Part shown: one piece after another, positions 43,374 through 52,614 of the stretch
Position numbering within the stretch: position 1 is the stretch's first letter
Layout of the letters: each line of letters starts with the position of its first letter
DNA from: HGM04593 sp045588485
Lineage (GTDB): Bacteria; Bacteroidota; Bacteroidia; Bacteroidales; Bacteroidaceae
NCBI GenBank assembly: GCA_045588485.1
Contig: JAZNEI010000031.1
Span: forward strand, 38,512-102,511
Reading direction: 5' to 3'
Length of the DNA: 64,000 nt
Position numbers and translations under genes: made by a program
Notes under the pieces: generated by a model
What the model was told of the DNA's origin: nothing
The model's database searches: none
Seen by the model: the letters and a program-made list of their open reading frames with translations, nothing else

Positions 43374-45341
43374 ATGATAAAGATTGCATTACCCGAAGGT
43401 GCCGTACACGAATTTGGTGCCGAGAATTATGGAAAATCGTTTATCGAACTTGTTTCGTCGATAGACCCGAAAATACTTAACACAGTCGTTGCTGCAAGAG
43501 TCGATGGCACTATTGTCGACCTTCGTGATATCCCCGCAGATGGTTGTGAGGCGCAGCTTGTTTCAATAGAGGAGAAAGATGCGCTGCATGTACTGCGTCA
43601 CACTGCAACACACATTATGGCCGAGGCCGTTAAGCACCTTTTCCCCGATGCAAAGGTGACAATAGGTCCTGCAACCGAGACCGGCTTTTTCTATGATTTC
43701 GAGTGTCCTCCTTTTACCAAGGAGAATCTTGAGGCTATAGAGAAAGAGATGAAGAAAATCATCAAGTCGAATCCCCGTATCGAAAGAAAAGTTATCTCTC
43801 GCGAAGAGGCTATCGAACTGATGAAACAGAAGGGCGAGCCTTATAAACTCGAGCTTATTGATGCCATCCCCGAGGGCGAGAGAATCACAATATATACACA
43901 AGACGACTTTGTAGACCTTTGCATGGGTCCTCACCTTCTGAATACAAGATTGATAAAGGGCTTCAAACTGCTCTCTACATCAACAGCTTATTGGCGTGCC
44001 GACAAGAATAATGCCTCTCTTTCGCGTATATACGGAACAGCTTTCTTTAGTAAAGAGGAGCTTGAGGCGTATCTTGCACACCTTGAGCACATAAAGAATA
44101 TCGACCACAACAAGATTGGTCGCGAGATGGAACTCTTTACCACTGTTGACGTTATTGGTCAGGGACTTCCTCTGCTTATGCCTAAGGGCGCGAAGATAGT
44201 GCAGACCCTTCAGCGTTGGATTGAGGATCTTGAGGATAACGAGTGGGGTTACATTAGAACAAAGACTCCGCTGATGGCAAAGAGCGACCTCTACAAGATT
44301 TCGGGACATTGGGACCACTACAAAGAGGGTATGTTTGTCCTTGGCGATGAAGAGAACGACAAAGAGGTGTTTGCTTTGCGTCCTATGACCTGTCCTTTCC
44401 AATATTATGTATATAAGGCGACACATCACTCGTATCGCGACCTTCCTTTGCGTTACAGCGAGACTTCTACTCTGTTCCGTAACGAGGATTCGGGCGAGAT
44501 GCACGGACTCACACGTGTGCGTCAGTTTACAATCAGCGAGGGTCACCTTATCGTTCGTCCCGACCAGATGGTCGAGGAGTTCAAGAACTGTCTTGCTCTT
44601 GCAAAGCATGTGATGGAAACACTTGGTTTGCAGAATGATGTTACTTACGTTCTTGCAAAGTGGGACCCCGAGAACCGCAAGAAATATATCGGCGAGGCCG
44701 AGGTGTGGGAAGAGACACAGGAACATATCCGTCAGATGCTAAATGAACTCGAGATACCCTTTGTCGAGGAGGTAGGCGGTGCGGCATTCTACGGTCCTAA
44801 GGTAGATATTAATGCCAAGAACGTATACGGTAAAGAGGATACCATGATTACCGTACAGTGGGATGCTCTGTTGGCTGCACAATTCGACATGTATTATGTC
44901 GACCAGAATGGCGAGAAGGTGCGTCCTTATATAATCCACCGTACAAGTATGGGTTGCTACGAACGTACACTCGCTTGGCTCATTGAGAAATACGAGGGAA
45001 AATTCCCCACATGGCTATGCCCCGAGCAGGTGCGTGTGCTGCCCATCTCGGAGAAGTATGGCGACTATGCTTACGAGGTTGCTGCCGAACTTAAACGCAA
45101 CGGAGTGTTGGTACACGTCGACAACCGTTCCGAGAAAATCGGTTACAAGATTCGTGACGCACGTAACAATCGTGTACCCTATATGCTTGTTCTTGGACAG
45201 CAAGAGGAGGAGAATCGCACAGTTGCAGTGCGCAGCCGATTCGCAGGCGATGAGGGCGTGAAGCCTATTGCCGATTTTGTGGCTCAAATTTGTGAAGAGA
45301 TTCGTACAAAGACGATTCGCAAAGTAGAGGTTGCCGAGTAA
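43374..45341 (+). CDS. thrS: Threonyl-tRNA synthetase
   Basis: A 655-residue class II aminoacyl-tRNA synthetase. An N-terminal TGS domain (about 1-60) is followed by the editing domain with HTATHIMAEAV (HxxxH, near 72-82), then the catalytic core with PMTCPFQYYVYK (zinc Cys), the class II motif 2 YSETSTLFRNEDSGEMHGLTRVRQF (near 360-385) and motif 3 around IHRTSMGCYERTLAW, and a C-terminal anticodon-binding domain. The start at 43374 (MIKIALPEG) is preferred over an upstream ATG whose extra residues are not conserved. Confidence 0.95.
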   Translation: MIKIALPEGAVHEFGAENYGKSFIELVSSIDPKILNTVVAARVDGTIVDLRDIPADGCEAQLVSIEEKDALHVLRHTATHIMAEAVKHLFPDAKVTIGPATETGFFYDFECPPFTKENLEAIEKEMKKIIKSNPRIERKVISREEAIELMKQKGEPYKLELIDAIPEGERITIYTQDDFVDLCMGPHLLNTRLIKGFKLLSTSTAYWRADKNNASLSRIYGTAFFSKEELEAYLAHLEHIKNIDHNKIGREMELFTTVDVIGQGLPLLMPKGAKIVQTLQRWIEDLEDNEWGYIRTKTPLMAKSDLYKISGHWDHYKEGMFVLGDEENDKEVFALRPMTCPFQYYVYKATHHSYRDLPLRYSETSTLFRNEDSGEMHGLTRVRQFTISEGHLIVRPDQMVEEFKNCLALAKHVMETLGLQNDVTYVLAKWDPENRKKYIGEAEVWEETQEHIRQMLNELEIPFVEEVGGAAFYGPKVDINAKNVYGKEDTMITVQWDALLAAQFDMYYVDQNGEKVRPYIIHRTSMGCYERTLAWLIEKYEGKFPTWLCPEQVRVLPISEKYGDYAYEVAAELKRNGVLVHVDNRSEKIGYKIRDARNNRVPYMLVLGQQEEENRTVAVRSRFAGDEGVKPIADFVAQICEEIRTKTIRKVEVAE

Positions 45342-45369
45342 AAAAACTGTCAGAGTATTCAAAATAGTT

Positions 45370-45404
45370 AATTATGGAGAAAAAGTCTCTTTTTCTCCAT
45401 AATT
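45370..45404 (+). terminator. Terminator between thrS and infC
   Basis: A perfect 16-bp stem (45370-45385 with 45389-45404) with a very short 3-nt loop, 28 bp after the thrS stop. infC therefore needs its own promoter. Confidence 0.7.
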
Positions 45405-45471
45405 TATTGAAAAAAACAGATGTAGCGCGAAAAAAAATAGTAAACCTCTTCTTAATTTGAAGAATAAATGC

Positions 45472-45479
45472 TAAATTTG
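45472..45479 (+). promoter_or_regulatory. -7 element of the infC-rpmI-rplT operon
   Basis: TAAATTTG is a full match to TAnnTTTG, 56 bp upstream of infC. Confidence 0.5.
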
Positions 45480-45534
45480 CGCCGCATTAAGTGAAAAATA
45501 GTAAAAACTTAAAAGAACCTTATCAATTTTCTGA

Positions 45535-46131
45535 ATGAAGAACGACAATCTGAAGAATCAGTATCGTGTAAACGAACAGATTCGCGTGAACGAAGTACGT
45601 ATCGTAGGCGATGACATTGAGTCAATGGTACTTCCCACATCAAAAGCTCTGCGTATGGCAGAGGAGAGAGGTGTTGACCTTGTAGAAATTTCGCCCACAG
45701 CAGTTCCGCCGGTGTGCCGCCTTATTGAATATTCAAAATTCCTGTATCAGCAGAAAAAGCGTCAAAAAGAGCAGAAAGCAAAGCAGGTGAAGATTGATGT
45801 AAAAGAGATTCGTTTCGGTCCTCAGACCGACGAGCACGATTACAACTTCAAACTGAAGCATGCGATTGGTTTCTTGCAGGATGGCGATAAGGTAAAAGCT
45901 TACGTATTTTTCAAGGGCCGCTCGATACTTTTCAAAGAGCAGGGCGAGATTCTGCTTCTGCGCTTTGCAAAAGATCTTGAGGAGTATGGAAAATTAGAAA
46001 TGATGCCTATACTCGAGGGAAAGCGTATGACAATTATGGTGGCTCCTAAAAAAGCTGCTCCTGTAAAAAAGGAGAAGCCTGCGCAACCCAAGCCCGAAGC
46101 GCCAAAAGCCGATAATGAGAAAAGCGAGTAA
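45535..46131 (+). CDS. infC: Translation initiation factor IF-3
   Basis: A 198-residue IF-3, which keeps ribosomal subunits apart and checks start codons. The N-terminal domain has YRVNEQIRVNEVRIVGDD and EERGVDLVEISPTAVPPVCRLIEYSKF; the C-terminal domain has KVKIDVKEIRFGPQTDEHDYNFK and ends with LEMMPILEGKRMTIMVAP. A tail of about 25 residues rich in Lys, Pro and Ala follows, common in Bacteroidetes. It starts with a normal ATG, unlike the rare AUU start of Escherichia coli infC. rpmI and rplT follow. Confidence 0.95.
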   Translation: MKNDNLKNQYRVNEQIRVNEVRIVGDDIESMVLPTSKALRMAEERGVDLVEISPTAVPPVCRLIEYSKFLYQQKKRQKEQKAKQVKIDVKEIRFGPQTDEHDYNFKLKHAIGFLQDGDKVKAYVFFKGRSILFKEQGEILLLRFAKDLEEYGKLEMMPILEGKRMTIMVAPKKAAPVKKEKPAQPKPEAPKADNEKSE

Positions 46132-46181
46132 CGTTGTATAGTACGTTGCCGTAATAATACTAATCAATTAATTTTTTAACA

Positions 46182-46379
46182 ATGCCAAAAGTAAAGACTA
46201 ACTCCGGTGCCAAAAAAAGATTCGCTCTTACCGGAACGGGTAAAATCAAGAGAAAGCACGCTTATCACAGTCACATCCTGACTAAGAAGACAAAGAAGCA
46301 GAAGAGAAATCTTGTACACTTCACAACTCTCGCACCTGCTAACGTAAAGAGTGTTAAGGAACTGTTGTCACTGCGTTAA
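46182..46379 (+). CDS. rpmI: 50S ribosomal protein L35
   Basis: A 65-residue basic ribosomal protein with the universal pattern MPKVKTNSGAKKRFALTGTGKIKR and HAYHSHILTKKTKKQKRNLV. It lies 50 bp after infC and about 100 bp before rplT in the standard operon order. Confidence 0.95.
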   Translation: MPKVKTNSGAKKRFALTGTGKIKRKHAYHSHILTKKTKKQKRNLVHFTTLAPANVKSVKELLSLR

Positions 46380-46479
46380 GTAAAAGAATTATTAACCGAA
46401 TGTTTTTAGCCGAGGGTAAATTTAAAAACAGCCCGAAAGTCCGCGAATGGCGGCGCTAACATTCAAAAGAATTAAAACT

Positions 46480-46824
46480 ATGCCAAGATCAGTAAATCAC
46501 GTTGCTTCAAGAGCAAGAAGAAAGAAAATTTTAGGTTTGACAAGAGGTTACTTCGGTGCCCGCAAGAATGTGTGGACAGTTGCCAAGAATACTTGGGAGA
46601 AGGGTCTTACATACGCTTTCCGCGATCGTCGTAACAAGAAACGCGAGTTCCGTGCACTTTGGATTCAGCGTATCAACGCTGCTGCACGTCTCGAGGGTAT
46701 GTCATACTCGCAGCTTATGGGCGCTCTTCACAAAGCAGGTATCGAGATTAACCGTAAGGTTCTTGCCGACCTCGCTATGAACAACCCCGCAGCTTTCAAG
46801 GCTATCGTTGACAAGGTTAAGTAA
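46480..46824 (+). CDS. rplT: 50S ribosomal protein L20
   Basis: A 114-residue ribosomal protein with the family start MPRSVNHVASRARRKKIL, then GYFGARKNVWTVAKN and YAFRDRRNKKREFRALWIQRINAA. The start at 46480 is conserved; the longer frame from 46447 adds 11 residues that are not. Together with infC and rpmI it forms the usual operon, in which L20 often represses its own translation. Confidence 0.95.
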   Translation: MPRSVNHVASRARRKKILGLTRGYFGARKNVWTVAKNTWEKGLTYAFRDRRNKKREFRALWIQRINAAARLEGMSYSQLMGALHKAGIEINRKVLADLAMNNPAAFKAIVDKVK

Positions 46825-46850
46825 TATCTCCTACTACGATATTAGCTACA

Positions 46851-46876
46851 ATGCCGTTCTTACATAAGGACGGCAT
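46851..46876 (+). terminator. Terminator of the infC-rpmI-rplT operon
   Basis: An 11-bp stem with one G-U pair around an ACAT loop, followed by TTTTTTT. Confidence 0.8.
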
Positions 46877-46932
46877 TTTTTTATTCAGTGTGCTATGGGG
46901 TAGAGTAGAGGCAAAAAAACTCTCTACGCAAC

Positions 46933-47042
46933 TGTTGCGGGCGATTAAAAATCGCCCCTACGCGCAATGAGTTTTATTAATGTGTATAAAGTGTTTATAT
47001 CCTCGCGGATAGTAGGGGCGATTTTTAATCGCCCGAATCATT
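46933..47042. repeat. REP/BIME-like unit 1
   Basis: Two hairpins in inverted orientation, 46939-46957 and 47016-47034. Each is the stem GGGCGATT/AATCGCCC with a 3-nt loop (AAA, TTT). The 24-bp arms 46938-46961 and 47012-47035 are perfect reverse complements, and the outermost GTAG lies on the side facing the 50-bp centre. Confidence 0.75.
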
Positions 47043-47184
47043 GCTTTGTCCGATACGTTTGCAAAAGTAACTAGAAACAAGCAAATATGAAGAGATTATC
47101 TATGTGTTAATTATTGCTTGTGTTTCGGGCAGAGGAAGGGAATATGTCGCTTTGCGCCCGAATAACAGCTTTGCTCATTACCGC

Positions 47185-47290
47185 TGTTGCGGGCGATTAA
47201 AAATCGCCCCTACGCGCAATGAGTTTTATTAATGGGTATAAAGTGTTTATATCCTCACGGATAGTAGGGGCGATTTATAATCGCCGGAAT
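47185..47290. repeat. REP/BIME-like unit 2
   Basis: Same organisation as unit 1, hairpins at 47191-47209 and 47268-47286 with loops AAA and TAT. One base of the last stem has changed. The internal 50 bp is nearly identical to unit 1, about 252 bp upstream. Confidence 0.75.
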
Positions 47291-47446
47291 TGTTACAGAA
47301 AATTCCCTCTTACAGCTTAATTGTCGTTAATTGCAGGAGCAGACAGCGTTTTATATTCCATCGACTCGATAGGGTTTAATAGGCTTTAATAACTCACAAT
47401 TAACACTATTTAACAAAATCGGGGGGGGTAAAAAGTACTATTGTGG

Positions 47447-47454
47447 TATATTTG
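47447..47454 (+). promoter_or_regulatory. -7 element of the GH36-like gene
   Basis: TATATTTG (TAnnTTTG) about 107 bp upstream of the start. A tract of eight G (47421-47428) ends 18 bp upstream of it, where the -33 element would be expected. Confidence 0.5.
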
Positions 47455-47560
47455 CAATATTTTAGAGTAATTTTGTGTATTTGGGAAAACAACAACTTGT
47501 CCTGCTCCGAAATTTTATATTAAATTATCAAAAATTATAACTAACCTTAATTTTAAACCT

Positions 47561-50500
47561 ATGAAGAAATTTTTGTTTTTCTTGGTTGGCGCACTATGCC
47601 TCTCGACACAGGTGTTTGCCGACAAAGTGACTGCTTCGACAACATTGCCCACTGATGGCAAGCCCGAGCACGTTTACACAATGGTAAGCGGCAATGGCGC
47701 GTTTGTAGGAGCTACAACTGCCCCTGTGCAGGGTGACGAAGAGAATGGCCTTTTCGCTTTCTACGCTGTAGAGGGTGTAAACGGTGCCTATTACATCTAC
47801 AGCCATAATGCGAAGAAGTGGTTGGGATATGACAAGGCTGCAAGCTACAGCAACGGCAAGAGCTTTGTTAAACTTTATGACAGCAAGCCCGACGGTGCTT
47901 ACTTTAATGTAAACAATTATGCCGATGATAACTATGAGATTGCTCCTTATACAACAAGCGGCAGCGTGGCAAGCAAGTATCTTAACTACTACGAGGGTGC
48001 TGCTGCCAACGTCGGAAAGACCCTTGGTCTTTGGCAGGATAATGGCGCAAAGGATGGCGGTAGCCGCTATACTTTCACCGAGTTTGTGATTGCCGAGCGC
48101 ACATATACAATATCGGTACCCGAGGGTATTACAATCAAGATTGATGGTAAGGCTTATTCCAACGGCGATAAGATTACTGTTGAGGGTTCTCTCGACAAGA
48201 GCAAGGTTGTAGTAACTGCTCCCGAGGGGCAGTTCGCTGTTGTATCGGTTAATGACGTAGAGAATACCATTACGGTAAATGTTGCTACATTGCCTACACA
48301 GCCCGAGTGTGCACCCTACGAGAATGCTTGGGTATATCCCAAACAGCAGGACAATGTGGGCGATGCAATCATCAGCGAGGGTGAGAATACTTATACTCTC
48401 AGCAACAATGTGCTTGCTGCAAGCTATGTCAAGGTGGGCGATGCTCTCTATTTTGCAGGTTCAAATGCTATGAATCTTGTTGCCGGTACCGAGCCTTTTA
48501 CCGTGGCATTTGGCAGCGGTGACAATGTACCTGCTTCGGCTATGACACTTAAGAGTGTTAAGAGTGAGACTCTCTCGCCCAAGGCCGATGCTATCGGCGG
48601 TGCCGAGCATTTTGGCGGTGTACAGCTTGTAGCCGAGTATGAGTACATATACAAAGAGACTAAGATTGAGATTCTGTGGCGTGCGGTATTGCGTAACGGT
48701 AGCCACTATCTGCGTACCGAGATGGAGCTGACAGGTGTTGACAATGTTGATATGTTCAACGTAATTCCTATGATTTACAACGTCGATACCGAAGCAGCAG
48801 GCTCTGCTCCTAAAGTTGTTGGTAACACACGCGGTGCCGTTCTTGCAAGCAATAAGATTTTCGCAGGTCTTGAGACTCCTACTGCCTATAACACAGTGGG
48901 TGAGGCTACAGGTGAGACTGACCCCTGGGAACTTGCCGAGACTCTTCCAGTTGTATCACTCACTGCATCGTCGTGGGAGCGCGTAGATGAGGTGCCCAAT
49001 CGTGTAATCGAGGCTACAGGCGCAGGCTATCCCAATGTATATGCATACGTTGTAGAGAATGTAGAGCTTAAAGAGGGACAAAAAGTTGAGACAACAGTGC
49101 AGTACACAAGCGGTTCGCACCGTCTGAACTTTGGTGGTGCCGACCTGTTGGATGTTACAGGTAATATCTCGGCTGTTGACTATCACAGCGGTTATTCGGG
49201 TGGTCAGCATAGCGATAATACATTCAGTTTTATCGCTCCTTACGATGGCGTATTCTCAGTGCGTGTATTCGTCGAGGACAAGACCGAGTCAATCAATGCA
49301 TCGAGCAACCTCACTATCAGCATCTATAATGCTAAGGAGGGCGTTGTTGTAAATACTGCTATTGTAGGAATTCAGGGTCGTTGGAGCCGTAACACCACAC
49401 TTGCAGCAGGCGAGACATGGAAAGTAGCCTCGGTAGTGGGTCTTATTGCACAGGACGGCAAAGAGACAAGCGAGAATATCCGCGAGACACAGAAACGCCG
49501 TTCGTTCCTTGCATATAGCGAGCGCGAGCGTGCAGTGCCCTGGCGTGTATTCCCCCATTATAACAGTTGGTACGAGCTTAACATCGACCGTAACAATGCT
49601 GCCCCCGGACAGGAGCACACCAACTTCACATCCGACCAGGTAATGGATGTATTGAAACAGTGGAAGACAAACTACTACGATAAATATGGCGAGGGTATTG
49701 TTGCTTTTGTAATTGATGACGGTTGGGATAACTACGGTCCCTGGACATTCCACAAAGGATTCCCCAACGAGATGCGCGATATGGCGGCTGCTGCCAAGGA
49801 GATGGGTGCAGGTGTAGGTGCCTGGTTAGGTCCCGTTGGTGGCTACGGACAGAGTGGTAACTATCGTCGTGCTTATTGGAGCAATCAGGGCGGTATGCAG
49901 CTCTCGAACCCTGCTTACTATGAGGCTTATTTGAAGGCTGCCAATAATCTTGTTTGCCAGCAGGATGGTGTAGAAGGCTTTAACCGCGCTACCGATAACT
50001 ACCTCTTCTTTAAGTTCGATGGTATTTCGGCTCAGTTCTCGGCTACAGGTCCCGATGCCGGTGACACAGGTAACGAGAATGCCGAGGGTATCATCCGTCT
50101 TGAGCAGTATGTGCGCGAGAATATGCGCGAAGATATCTTCTTCAATACAACTGTAGGTACATGGGCTTCTCCCTTCTGGTATCAGATTAGTGATGCAACT
50201 TGGCGACAAGAGGCCGATTATGGCGAGGCTGGTAACAACAGCATCGACCGCGAGAAGTGGATTACCTACCGCGACCGTCTGGTTTATCAGAACTATGTAC
50301 AGAACTCTCCTCTTTGCCCCATCAACACAATGATGACTCACGGATTCATCCTTACTAAGTTTGGTGCGGTATCAAAGAATATGACATACGACGCTGTTCT
50401 TCGCGAGTTGCGTTGTGCGTTCCTTTGTGGTTCGGGTATGGTTGAGCTTTATGCCGACTACTCTCTTATGAACAGTATCAACGGTGGTAAACTGTGGGAA

Positions 50501-52210
50501 GACCTTGCCGAGTGTGTTGCTTGGCAGAAGAAGAATGCCGATGTTCTGCCCGATGCTCACTGGGTAGGTGGAAGCCCCTGGACAGGTAGCGTGCAGCAGG
50601 TTTACGGTTGGGGTGCTTGGAACGGAGCAAAAGCTACATTGGCTTTGCGTAACGGTGCTAACAGCCCTCAGACTTATAAGTTCACACTGCGTGAGGCACT
50701 TGAAATTCCTGCAAATATCAGTGGTGCAATAGTTCTTAACAAGTCGTTTAAGGAACAGGAGGCACTCAGCGGTCTTACCGAGGGTGTTGCTATCGACATC
50801 GACCAACAGCTGACTGTTACACTTCCTGCAAGCTCGGTATACGGTTTCGATGGTTTGAACAGCGACCCTTCACAGGTCCCTTTTGAGGTTGTCGACATTA
50901 CTCCCAAGAGCGCGGAGTCTGTCGAGGTTATCAAGATTACTTTCAACGCCGAGATTAAAGAAGGTACTGTAAACGAGAATACACCCACAGGTGGTTCACT
51001 TGCACTATACGACGAGACAAAAGAGACAGTTGTTGCATACAACAACGGCTTTACATTAGAGGGTAGCACACTCACTGTTAGACTCGAAAAGAAGGTAACC
51101 ACCCCGGGTACCTACCATCTTCTGATTCCCGAGCCCGTTGTTGCCCGCGCCATAGACGACAAACCTTATAGCGGTTGGCACACAATAACAGTAGTTGCCC
51201 CTACACCTCTTGCTATTGAGAGTGTAGAGCCTGCCGAGGATATATTCTCGCTTAAGACCATTGCTCTTACATTCAACAAGGAGATTGCAGACGCTGCAAC
51301 AGGTGCCGAGGTGCTCTTTGTCGACGGGGATGGTGAGAGTGTAACATCTGCTACATACAGTGTCGAGGGTAAAGTACTGACCGTAACTCTTGCACAGGAG
51401 GTAACAACTCCCGGTGAGTACGCTGTTGTAATTCCCGAGGGTGTAGTCGTTGGTAAGGCCATTGGCGATGCTTTCAGCGGTGTGCAGCCTGTTGTAATTG
51501 AGGAATTCGATGTTTATGAGCCTACTTATACAGGTTCTAAGACACGCGGCGACCGTAATGTTAACTCTATTAGTGTAGCAAGTACTGCATACGGTGCAAC
51601 AGAGTATGCGCTGTCAGAAACCGAAAAGGGACTCGATTATGTAGTGCTAATTAATAAAGAGGAACCTGTGAACTTTGTTGTTGCTCCCGGTGAGGAGGTT
51701 ATCCCCACTGTTAACGCTGCCGGTTCTTGGGTACACTTTGCTGTATATGTCGACTACGATGGCGATGGCTTTAAGGCCGGAATAAAGGAGGGTAGCAATT
51801 GGGAACCTACAGGCGACCTTGTTTCTTACTCGTTCTATAACAATGGTGCCGACAGCGACGAGCGTGGTTGGAACAGCGTGGGTGACGAGATTACCGGTGG
51901 CAACCGCAACAAGCCTTCACTCCCTGCGTTCAAGGCTCCCGAGAAGGAGGGTACTTATCGTATCCGCTTCAAACAGGACTGGTGTAACATCGACCCTATG
52001 GGCGATTCAGACGGTAAGTTCGGTGACTTCAAGGAGAATGGTGGTACCATCATTGATGCTCTGCTTGTAGTAACAGCAACCGAGGGCATCGAGGATGTAA
52101 ATGCCGAAGCCGAGAGCAAAGGAGTTTACGACCTTACAGGCCGCAAGGTAAAGAAAGTTACCACTCCCGGTCTTTACATTGTAAATGGTAAAAAAGTGCT
52201 GGTTAAGTGA
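47561..52210 (+). CDS. Large secreted GH36-like (alpha-galactosidase-clan) glycoside hydrolase
   Basis: A 1549-residue exported protein (signal peptide 1-20). After an N-terminal lectin-like region (about 30-245), a GH36-type catalytic part follows: beta-sandwich at about 260-480, an inserted sandwich (about 485-600) that looks like a carbohydrate-binding module, and a TIM barrel at about 655-985 with FVIDDGW (716-722) and FFKFDG, whose Asp820 is the candidate nucleophile. ISDATWRQ (876-883) may hold the acid/base Asp. Two Ig-like repeats (1107-1215, 1216-1315), a GEVED-like module (about 1320-1505) and the tail YDLTGRK...NGKKVLVK end the protein. Bacteroides homologues are often mislabelled enterotoxin. 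Substrate unknown; an alpha-linked galactose or GalNAc is plausible. Confidence 0.7.
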   Translation: MKKFLFFLVGALCLSTQVFADKVTASTTLPTDGKPEHVYTMVSGNGAFVGATTAPVQGDEENGLFAFYAVEGVNGAYYIYSHNAKKWLGYDKAASYSNGKSFVKLYDSKPDGAYFNVNNYADDNYEIAPYTTSGSVASKYLNYYEGAAANVGKTLGLWQDNGAKDGGSRYTFTEFVIAERTYTISVPEGITIKIDGKAYSNGDKITVEGSLDKSKVVVTAPEGQFAVVSVNDVENTITVNVATLPTQPECAPYENAWVYPKQQDNVGDAIISEGENTYTLSNNVLAASYVKVGDALYFAGSNAMNLVAGTEPFTVAFGSGDNVPASAMTLKSVKSETLSPKADAIGGAEHFGGVQLVAEYEYIYKETKIEILWRAVLRNGSHYLRTEMELTGVDNVDMFNVIPMIYNVDTEAAGSAPKVVGNTRGAVLASNKIFAGLETPTAYNTVGEATGETDPWELAETLPVVSLTASSWERVDEVPNRVIEATGAGYPNVYAYVVENVELKEGQKVETTVQYTSGSHRLNFGGADLLDVTGNISAVDYHSGYSGGQHSDNTFSFIAPYDGVFSVRVFVEDKTESINASSNLTISIYNAKEGVVVNTAIVGIQGRWSRNTTLAAGETWKVASVVGLIAQDGKETSENIRETQKRRSFLAYSERERAVPWRVFPHYNSWYELNIDRNNAAPGQEHTNFTSDQVMDVLKQWKTNYYDKYGEGIVAFVIDDGWDNYGPWTFHKGFPNEMRDMAAAAKEMGAGVGAWLGPVGGYGQSGNYRRAYWSNQGGMQLSNPAYYEAYLKAANNLVCQQDGVEGFNRATDNYLFFKFDGISAQFSATGPDAGDTGNENAEGIIRLEQYVRENMREDIFFNTTVGTWASPFWYQISDATWRQEADYGEAGNNSIDREKWITYRDRLVYQNYVQNSPLCPINTMMTHGFILTKFGAVSKNMTYDAVLRELRCAFLCGSGMVELYADYSLMNSINGGKLWEDLAECVAWQKKNADVLPDAHWVGGSPWTGSVQQVYGWGAWNGAKATLALRNGANSPQTYKFTLREALEIPANISGAIVLNKSFKEQEALSGLTEGVAIDIDQQLTVTLPASSVYGFDGLNSDPSQVPFEVVDITPKSAESVEVIKITFNAEIKEGTVNENTPTGGSLALYDETKETVVAYNNGFTLEGSTLTVRLEKKVTTPGTYHLLIPEPVVARAIDDKPYSGWHTITVVAPTPLAIESVEPAEDIFSLKTIALTFNKEIADAATGAEVLFVDGDGESVTSATYSVEGKVLTVTLAQEVTTPGEYAVVIPEGVVVGKAIGDAFSGVQPVVIEEFDVYEPTYTGSKTRGDRNVNSISVASTAYGATEYALSETEKGLDYVVLINKEEPVNFVVAPGEEVIPTVNAAGSWVHFAVYVDYDGDGFKAGIKEGSNWEPTGDLVSYSFYNNGADSDERGWNSVGDEITGGNRNKPSLPAFKAPEKEGTYRIRFKQDWCNIDPMGDSDGKFGDFKENGGTIIDALLVVTATEGIEDVNAEAESKGVYDLTGRKVKKVTTPGLYIVNGKKVLVK

Positions 52211-52213
52211 GAG

Positions 52214-52246
52214 CAATGATTGATAAGCTTGCTTAATCAATCATTG
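52214..52246. repeat. Palindrome after the GH36-like gene and partial duplication of its 3' end
   Basis: The 11-bp arms at 52214-52224 and 52236-52246 are complementary. Behind it, 52274-52295 repeats the last coding bases plus stop of the gene (52193-52214) exactly over 22 bp, an 81-bp period that looks like a small tandem duplication of the gene end. Confidence 0.55.
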
Positions 52247-52337
52247 CCGAACGCAAAGCAGTTGCCCGCAGGCAAAGTGCTGGTTAAGTGAGAGCTTGAT
52301 AAAGCTGATTAAGTAAATAGTTACTTATATATTGAAA

Positions 52338-52377
52338 CAATGTCTTCATCCTATAATAGGGTGGAGACATTGTTTTT
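52338..52377 (+). terminator. Terminator of the GH36-like gene
   Basis: Imperfect stem (CAATGTCT...CATCC with GGGTGGAGACATTG) followed by TTTTTT, about 130 bp after the stop. Confidence 0.6.
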
Positions 52378-52385
52378 TAGTAAGG

Positions 52386-52492
52386 GTTCGGGCGATTAAA
52401 AATCGCCCCTACGCGCAATGAGTTTTATTAATGGGTATAAAGTGTTTATATCTCCGCGGATAGTAGGGGCGATTTGTAATCGCCCGAATCAT
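52386..52492. repeat. REP/BIME-like unit 3
   Basis: Hairpins at 52390-52408 (loop AAA) and 52467-52485 (loop TGT), same stems as unit 1. Confidence 0.75.
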
Positions 52493-52614
52493 TGCTTTGT
52501 CCGATGCGTTGGCAAAAGTAACTCCCAAACAACCTGTTAATTCTTACTTGTGATTCGGGCAGGGGAAGGGAATATGTAGCTTTGCGCCCGAATAACAGCT
52601 TTGCTCATTACCGC

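Larger units (their letters stand above)
46825..47560. other. Gene-free region with two paired-hairpin repeats
   Basis: 736 bp without a gene: the L20 terminator, two copies of the REP pair (46933-47042 and 47185-47290) with a 140-bp spacer that is itself repeated at 52.5-52.86 kb, and the promoter and leader of the GH36-like gene, including a run of eight G at 47421-47428. Confidence 0.7.

Noticed and set aside
43980..44726. 248-residue minus-strand frame opposite thrS
   Set aside because: Overlaps the catalytic core of a universal gene and shows no independent signals.
46933..47042. Ordinary rho-independent terminators
   Set aside because: The hairpins lack T-runs and occur as multiple copies far from gene ends.
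47561..52210. Enterotoxin
   Set aside because: The name is a legacy label for homologues. The sequence shows a glycoside-hydrolase barrel and no toxin motif.
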